In this document: piece after piece, positions 60,091 through 64,000 of the stretch | How positions within the stretch are numbered: position 1 is the stretch's first letter | Layout: every line of letters begins with the position of its first letter | Source of the DNA: Clostridia bacterium | GTDB lineage: Bacteria > Bacillota > Clostridia > Oscillospirales > Acutalibacteraceae | DNA length: 64,000 nt | Direction: 5' to 3' | NCBI GenBank assembly: GCA_017521125.1 | Contig: JAFXDV010000007.1 | Coordinates: 124,001-188,000, forward strand | Notes under the pieces: generated by a model | Told to the model about the DNA's origin: nothing | The model's database searches: none | What the model saw: only the letters and a program-made list of their open reading frames with translations | Program-made: the position numbers and the translations under genes

Positions 60091-60205
60091 ATTTTACTGC
60101 CAATAACTCGGTTCCTTGCGGTAGACCAAAACCTTCCTGGTAATATTAGCTAAATTATATCAAAAAAGCAGATGAAAAACAACAAAGGGAAGAGGACAAG
60201 GTTTA

Positions 60206-60234
60206 TTGACAAAAAAAACCATTTGTGCTATAAT
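60206..60234 (+). promoter_or_regulatory. Promoter of the YgjV-to-argS gene cluster
   Basis: TTGACA (60206-60211), 17 nt, TATAAT (60229-60234), both perfect. Confidence 0.9.
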
Positions 60235-60284
60235 TTTATGGATATTATGGGTTATTATGCACTTGCAAAAAAGGGAAGAATAAA

Positions 60285-60821
60285 ATGACAAACTTTATGA
60301 TAGCACAGCTTATAGCCGTGGTGATATGCGTAGTTGCCTGCGGCAGCTATTTTGCCAAGAAAAAAAGCATATATTTATTCTTACAACTCATAGTTAATCT
60401 TCTTTACGGAACACAGTATTTACTTCTTGGTCAGTTGGCGGGCACCGTAAGTAACGGAGTTTCTTCAACAAAATACGTCTATTTTATATATAAAGAAAAG
60501 GCAAATAAGGAAAACACCAAAACCGAGCTTCTAATTTTCCTTGCATTAAGCGTAATATTAGGTGTTTTGGCGATAGATAGTTGGTTTTCGGTTATACCTA
60601 TTGTAACGTCATTGCTTTTTACCTATGCTATCTGGCAAAAAAGCGAAATTACTCTTAGAGCCATCGTTATTTTTTGCAATGTGCTCTGGGTTATATTTAA
60701 TATTTGCGCAGGAGCCTATGTTTCGGCAGTTTATTCCTTTGCCGAAATGGTTTTTGCTACAATTACTATGATAAAACTTATAAAATTAAGGAGGGGTCAG
60801 GATGCAAAAGACAGTAATTAA
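60285..60821 (+). CDS. YgjV family inner membrane protein
   Basis: A 178-residue protein with five to six membrane segments (YgjV/Imp-YgjV family). QLIVNLLYGTQYLLLGQLAGTVSNGVSSTKYVYFIYK and the later VIFCNVLWVIFNICAGAYVSAVYSFAEMVFATITMIKLIK fit the family. Function is unknown. Its end overlaps the next gene by 20 bp. Confidence 0.85.
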   Translation: MTNFMIAQLIAVVICVVACGSYFAKKKSIYLFLQLIVNLLYGTQYLLLGQLAGTVSNGVSSTKYVYFIYKEKANKENTKTELLIFLALSVILGVLAIDSWFSVIPIVTSLLFTYAIWQKSEITLRAIVIFCNVLWVIFNICAGAYVSAVYSFAEMVFATITMIKLIKLRRGQDAKDSN

Positions 60822-62076
60822 AAACGGCTTGATTTTAAAGAAAACAAACGACGGATACAAGACTGAAAAAGCTGATATTACCGTTGTAGGCAATACTATT
60901 TCACTTGAAACTGACACCTTAATAGATAACGATACGCAGATTGTTGATGCAAAGGATAAACTTATAATCCCAGGTCTTATAAATCTGCATACTCATTTTT
61001 ATATGACTGCAATGAGAAATTTTGCCGATGATTTGGCTTTTGACGATTGGCTTTTCGGCAAAATTATGCCTGCAGAGGATAAACTCTCTGATGAGTTTGC
61101 ATATTATAGTTGCCTTTTAGGTGCTATGGAAATGATTAGCACCGGTACTACCTGTTTTATGGATATGCATATGTTTAAGGGACAGTCCTGTAAAGCTACT
61201 GAGGAAAGTGGTATGAGGGCCTTTATCGGTAGATGTGTAGTAGGAGACGACCTTTATGGCGAAAGATTTAAAGAAGCCTTAGAGGAAATGGAAGAATATG
61301 AGAGCAACAGAATAAAATTCGTTTTATCTCCCCATGCAATTTATTCCTGCTCCACTAAACTTTTGCAGCAGGTAAGGGATGAGGCAATAAGCCGCAACAT
61401 GCTAAAGCAAATTCACGCAAGCGAGTCTGCAAACGAGATAAAAAAATCTATTAAAGTTTTTGGTAAAAGACCTATTGAATATCTTGCAGATATGGGCTTT
61501 TTGGATGATAAAACTTTACTTGCTCATTGTGTAAGGGTAAATGATGGGGAAATGGATATTATTAAGGCTAAGGGCTCTTCTGTTGTTACCAATCCCGCAA
61601 GTAATATGAAACTTGGAAACGGATTCGCACCTGTGCCTGAAATGCTAAGTAAAGGCATAAACGTTTGTCTTGGTACAGACAGTGCAGCAAGTAACAATAC
61701 TCTTAATATGTTTAGAGAAATGGGAATCTTCTCTCTGATTCATAAAGGCACACACGAAGATTCAACCCTTCTTCCATCTGATACGGTTATCGATACCGCA
61801 ACCATAAATCCTGCGAGGGCGGTGGGAATGGAAGGAAAACTCGGAGAAATAAGAGATGGTGCAATAGCCGACCTTGTTCTCCTTGACTTAAATAAAATTT
61901 CTCTTTTCCCTCATAATAATATAGTTTCATCCCTTTCTAACTCGGCAAACGGTTCAGAGGTTTGCTCAGTAATGGTTGATGGAAAATGGGTAATGAGAAA
62001 CAACGAGTTTTTGACAATTGACAAAGAAAAGGTCTTATATGAGGTGGACCGACTTGCAAATAAATTTCTTAGATAG
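60802..62076 (+). CDS. Amidohydrolase, SAH/MTA deaminase-like
   Basis: A 424-residue amidohydrolase. Metal ligands His63 and His65 are in INLHTHFYMTA; further motifs are LSPHAIYSCST, QIHASESANEI, LAHCVRVND and CLGTDSAASNNTLNMFREM. This pattern fits S-adenosylhomocysteine / 5'-methylthioadenosine deaminases (MtaD/TrzN group). AAGGAGGGG precedes the ATG, overlapping ygjV. Deamination of an adenosine-type product would link to the purine salvage seen elsewhere. Confidence 0.88.
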   Translation: MQKTVIKNGLILKKTNDGYKTEKADITVVGNTISLETDTLIDNDTQIVDAKDKLIIPGLINLHTHFYMTAMRNFADDLAFDDWLFGKIMPAEDKLSDEFAYYSCLLGAMEMISTGTTCFMDMHMFKGQSCKATEESGMRAFIGRCVVGDDLYGERFKEALEEMEEYESNRIKFVLSPHAIYSCSTKLLQQVRDEAISRNMLKQIHASESANEIKKSIKVFGKRPIEYLADMGFLDDKTLLAHCVRVNDGEMDIIKAKGSSVVTNPASNMKLGNGFAPVPEMLSKGINVCLGTDSAASNNTLNMFREMGIFSLIHKGTHEDSTLLPSDTVIDTATINPARAVGMEGKLGEIRDGAIADLVLLDLNKISLFPHNNIVSSLSNSANGSEVCSVMVDGKWVMRNNEFLTIDKEKVLYEVDRLANKFLR

Positions 62077-62087
62077 GAGGCAAAGCA

Positions 62088-62906
62088 ATGGCAGATAATA
62101 GACCTATTGGAGTTTTCGATTCAGGTCTAGGTGGGCTCACCGTTCTAAGAGAACTTGAAAAAGAAATGCCAAATGAAAATTTTGTCTATTTCGGCGATAC
62201 AAGCAGAGTGCCCTATGGCTCAAAAAGTAATGCTACCATCAGGCAGTATGCCCTTCAGGATGAGAAATTCTTACTTTCAAAGAATGTTAAATATATAATA
62301 GCCGCTTGCGGAACAGTAAGCGCCGTTGCATCTGATACCGCAAAGGAACTCCCTGTGAAATTTATGGGTGTAGTGGAAAATACCGCAAGGGATGCCGTAA
62401 ACACAACAAAAACCAAGAAAATCGGCGTTATTGGAACAACAGCTACAATAAATAATAAAGCATACGAAAAATATATTTCGAAGCTTTGCCCCGAGGCAGA
62501 GGTTACGTCAGTAGATTGTCCGCTTTTCGTCCCTTTAGTTGAGGCAGGATGGATAGAAAAGGATGATATCGTTGTTAGAAAAACCGCAGAAAGATACTTA
62601 ACAACAATTATTCAAAAGAAAGTGGATACCCTCATTTTAGGTTGTACACATTATCCTGTCCTATCTGAAGTAATAGGGGATATAATGGGAGAGAGCGTTA
62701 CCCTTATAAACGCCGGTGTTACTACCGCTAAGGCAGTAAAGGCGGAACTAAAAAGTCTTGATTTATTAAATGACAGCACAAACAAACCAAAACGAGCACT
62801 TTATGTGAGCGATAAAACATCTTCATTTTCTAAGGTTGCAAAAATTCTTTTAGGTGGAGAGGTTGACGAGCAAAGCGTTGAACAGGTGGATATAACTAAA
62901 ATATGA
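62088..62906 (+). CDS. murI: Glutamate racemase
   Basis: A 272-residue cofactor-independent racemase making D-glutamate for peptidoglycan. It shows GVFDSGLGGLTVLREL, FGDTSRVPYGSKS and the second catalytic Cys186 in LILGCTHYPVL. The first catalytic Cys74 lies in AACGTVSA, where most racemases have CNT; Gly75 replaces the usual Asn. AGGAGG is upstream. It overlaps the DUF1934 gene by 4 bp. MurD (24.5 kb) uses the product. Confidence 0.93.
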   Translation: MADNRPIGVFDSGLGGLTVLRELEKEMPNENFVYFGDTSRVPYGSKSNATIRQYALQDEKFLLSKNVKYIIAACGTVSAVASDTAKELPVKFMGVVENTARDAVNTTKTKKIGVIGTTATINNKAYEKYISKLCPEAEVTSVDCPLFVPLVEAGWIEKDDIVVRKTAERYLTTIIQKKVDTLILGCTHYPVLSEVIGDIMGESVTLINAGVTTAKAVKAELKSLDLLNDSTNKPKRALYVSDKTSSFSKVAKILLGGEVDEQSVEQVDITKI

Positions 62907-63325
62907 AAAAGGTACTGATAAACATAAAAGGGACCCAAAGTTATGGGGAAGACACAGATACATCTTCTCTTATAACCGAAGGCGAAATGGAAATAAAGGA
63001 TGGCATCTGCCGCCTTACATATAACGAAAGCGATATGATAGGAGCGCAGAACGTAACATCTGAACTGGTTTTAGAGGGGAACGATAAATTTAGCATAACC
63101 CGAAAAGGCGGACTCAACAGTATGCTAACTGTTGAAAAAGGCAAAAGACATAGTTGCCTTTACGATTCTCCCCAAGGAGCCTTTGTTATAGGAATTTTCG
63201 GAGAAGAGATTTCTTCTAACGTTAACGAAAATGGTGGAGAAATCCACGCAAAATATACAATAGATGTAAATTCAGGACTGCTTAGCAGTAATAAAATGGA
63301 TATAAAAATAGAGGAGATAAAATAA
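62903..63325 (+). CDS. DUF1934 family calycin-like protein
   Basis: A 140-residue beta-barrel protein (YwiB-like). MKKVLINIKGTQSYGEDTDTSSLITEGEMEIKDGICRLTYNESD and SMLTVEKGKRHSCLYDSPQGAFVIGIFGEEI match the family, predicted to be calycin-like. It commonly precedes argS in Firmicutes, as here, where its stop overlaps the argS start by one base. Function unknown. Confidence 0.88.
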   Translation: MKKVLINIKGTQSYGEDTDTSSLITEGEMEIKDGICRLTYNESDMIGAQNVTSELVLEGNDKFSITRKGGLNSMLTVEKGKRHSCLYDSPQGAFVIGIFGEEISSNVNENGGEIHAKYTIDVNSGLLSSNKMDIKIEEIK

Positions 63326-64000
63326 TGTCTTTTATTGTTAAAGAGGCGAAAAGCCAAATAGAAAAAATCATAAAGGAAGCGGCTTTAAAAGCAATAGAAA
63401 AGGGAGAATTATGTGAGTCCCAACTTTCAGAGTTTAAAATAGACATACCTCAAAATCGTGAACACGGCGATTATGCCGTTAATGCGGCAATGGTTTGGTC
63501 TAAGGGTTTTAAAATGGCACCAAGAAGAATAGCAGAAATTATCTCTGCAAACTTTGATTTTAACGGTAGCTATATTGACCGCTTTGAAATTGCAGGTCCC
63601 GGATTTTTAAACTTTTTCCTTTCGGACAAATATTATGCAGACATAGTTGCCGACGTAAAAGCAAAGGGAGAAGATTACGGCAAAAGCAACTTTGGACAGG
63701 GTAAAAAAGTGCTTGTGGAATTTGTTTCTGCAAACCCAACAGGACCAATGCATATCGGAAATGCAAGAGGCGGAGCATTGGGAGATTGTCTGGCATCGGT
63801 GCTTTCTGCCGCAGGATACGAGTGTGAAAGAGAATTTTATATTAACGATGCAGGTAATCAGATTGAAAAATTTGCTACCTCTTTGGAACTCAGATATTTG
63901 CAGATGTATAAAGAGGGCATTGAAATGCCTGAGGATTCCTATCATGGAGAGGACATAATAAATCACGCTAAAGCTTTTGCCGAAATTCACGGCGATAGTT
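63325..64000 (+). CDS. argS: Arginyl-tRNA synthetase (5' part, runs off the window)
   Basis: The first 225 codons of a class I synthetase. It starts MSFIVKEAKSQIEKIIKEAA, and the N-terminal additive domain includes NREHGDYAVNAAMVWSK and RFEIAGPGFLNFFLSD. The ATP-binding signature appears as EFVSANPTGPMHIGNARGGALGD (HIGN form of HIGH), then EFYINDAGNQIEKFA. GGAGA precedes the ATG. The gene is open to the end of the window and is therefore partial. Confidence 0.97.
   Translation, partial: MSFIVKEAKSQIEKIIKEAALKAIEKGELCESQLSEFKIDIPQNREHGDYAVNAAMVWSKGFKMAPRRIAEIISANFDFNGSYIDRFEIAGPGFLNFFLSDKYYADIVADVKAKGEDYGKSNFGQGKKVLVEFVSANPTGPMHIGNARGGALGDCLASVLSAAGYECEREFYINDAGNQIEKFATSLELRYLQMYKEGIEMPEDSYHGEDIINHAKAFAEIHGDS

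Overview
The window looks like a chromosomal segment of an uncultured, low-GC, spore-forming member of the Clostridia, probably a gut Oscillospirales/Ruminococcaceae-type anaerobe. Reasons (inference): AT-rich sequence with TTGACA-17-TATAAT promoters and AGGAGG ribosome binding sites; an intact mother-cell sigma factor K; a LexA-type GAAC-N4-GTTC box; rubredoxin, a ferredoxin-thioredoxin-reductase-like protein and sodium-pump decarboxylase subunits that fit an anaerobe; and best family matches throughout to Firmicutes. No phage, conjugative module, rRNA operon or CRISPR array was seen.

Layout. 1-4.4 kb: exported proteins and a polar amino acid ABC transporter. 4.6-12.6 kb: alaS, a HIT protein, a 276-bp repeat, a phosphoribosyltransferase, a short ComEC, holA, RNase M5 and a WYL regulator. 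12.6-19.8 kb: tRNA-Ser, a serine hydrolase, a YitT protein, tRNA-Arg with an appended repeat cassette, an MFS transporter, sigK, and an SOS-controlled DNA polymerase IV. 19.8-25.9 kb: a six-gene minus-strand operon led by murD. 25.9-31.6 kb: xpt plus a nucleoside-type ABC transporter. 31.6-34.3 kb: DAHP synthase behind a Tyr-rich leader peptide attenuator, then a redox trio. 34.3-37.2 kb: tRNA-Pro, two esterase-like hydrolases, an XRE regulator, tRNA-Thr. 37.3-42.3 kb: an ECF sigma operon and a divergent AbrB/ABC-2 operon. 42.5-50.8 kb: AAC(3)-like protein, PutP, an AAA ATPase, and two CapA proteins flanking an AraC regulator and an iron alcohol dehydrogenase. 50.8-55.1 kb: a Ca/Na antiporter, cytidine deaminase, and a repeat-rich zone next to initiator tRNA-fMet. 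55.2-64 kb: tsf, rpsB, guaB, sodium-pump decarboxylase subunits, a YgjV protein, SAH deaminase-like protein, murI, DUF1934 and the start of argS.

Most interesting structure. (1) A classical ribosome-mediated attenuator before the DAHP synthase gene: a 23-codon leader with six Tyr codons in eight positions, a terminator, and a 12-bp antiterminator pairing that begins two bases after the leader stop codon. This is unexpected in a clade where T-boxes usually do this job. (2) A family of non-coding cassettes attached to tRNA 3' ends. Their order is: tRNA tail ending in CCA, terminator, structured body with an antisense tRNA fragment and a GGT-loop hairpin, a second CCA-ending tRNA tail, a second terminator, then hairpins separated by TGAA/TTCA. 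Versions are seen at tRNA-Arg, tRNA-Ser and tRNA-Pro, around tRNA-fMet, and in a 490-bp island. (3) Two copies of a 276-279-bp palindromic, TA-bounded, MITE-like element, each placed directly before the ribosome binding site of a gene, with paired substitutions in an internal stem.

All calls come from reading the sequence. No database search was possible, so family names are recognition from memory and positions of motifs are hand-counted.
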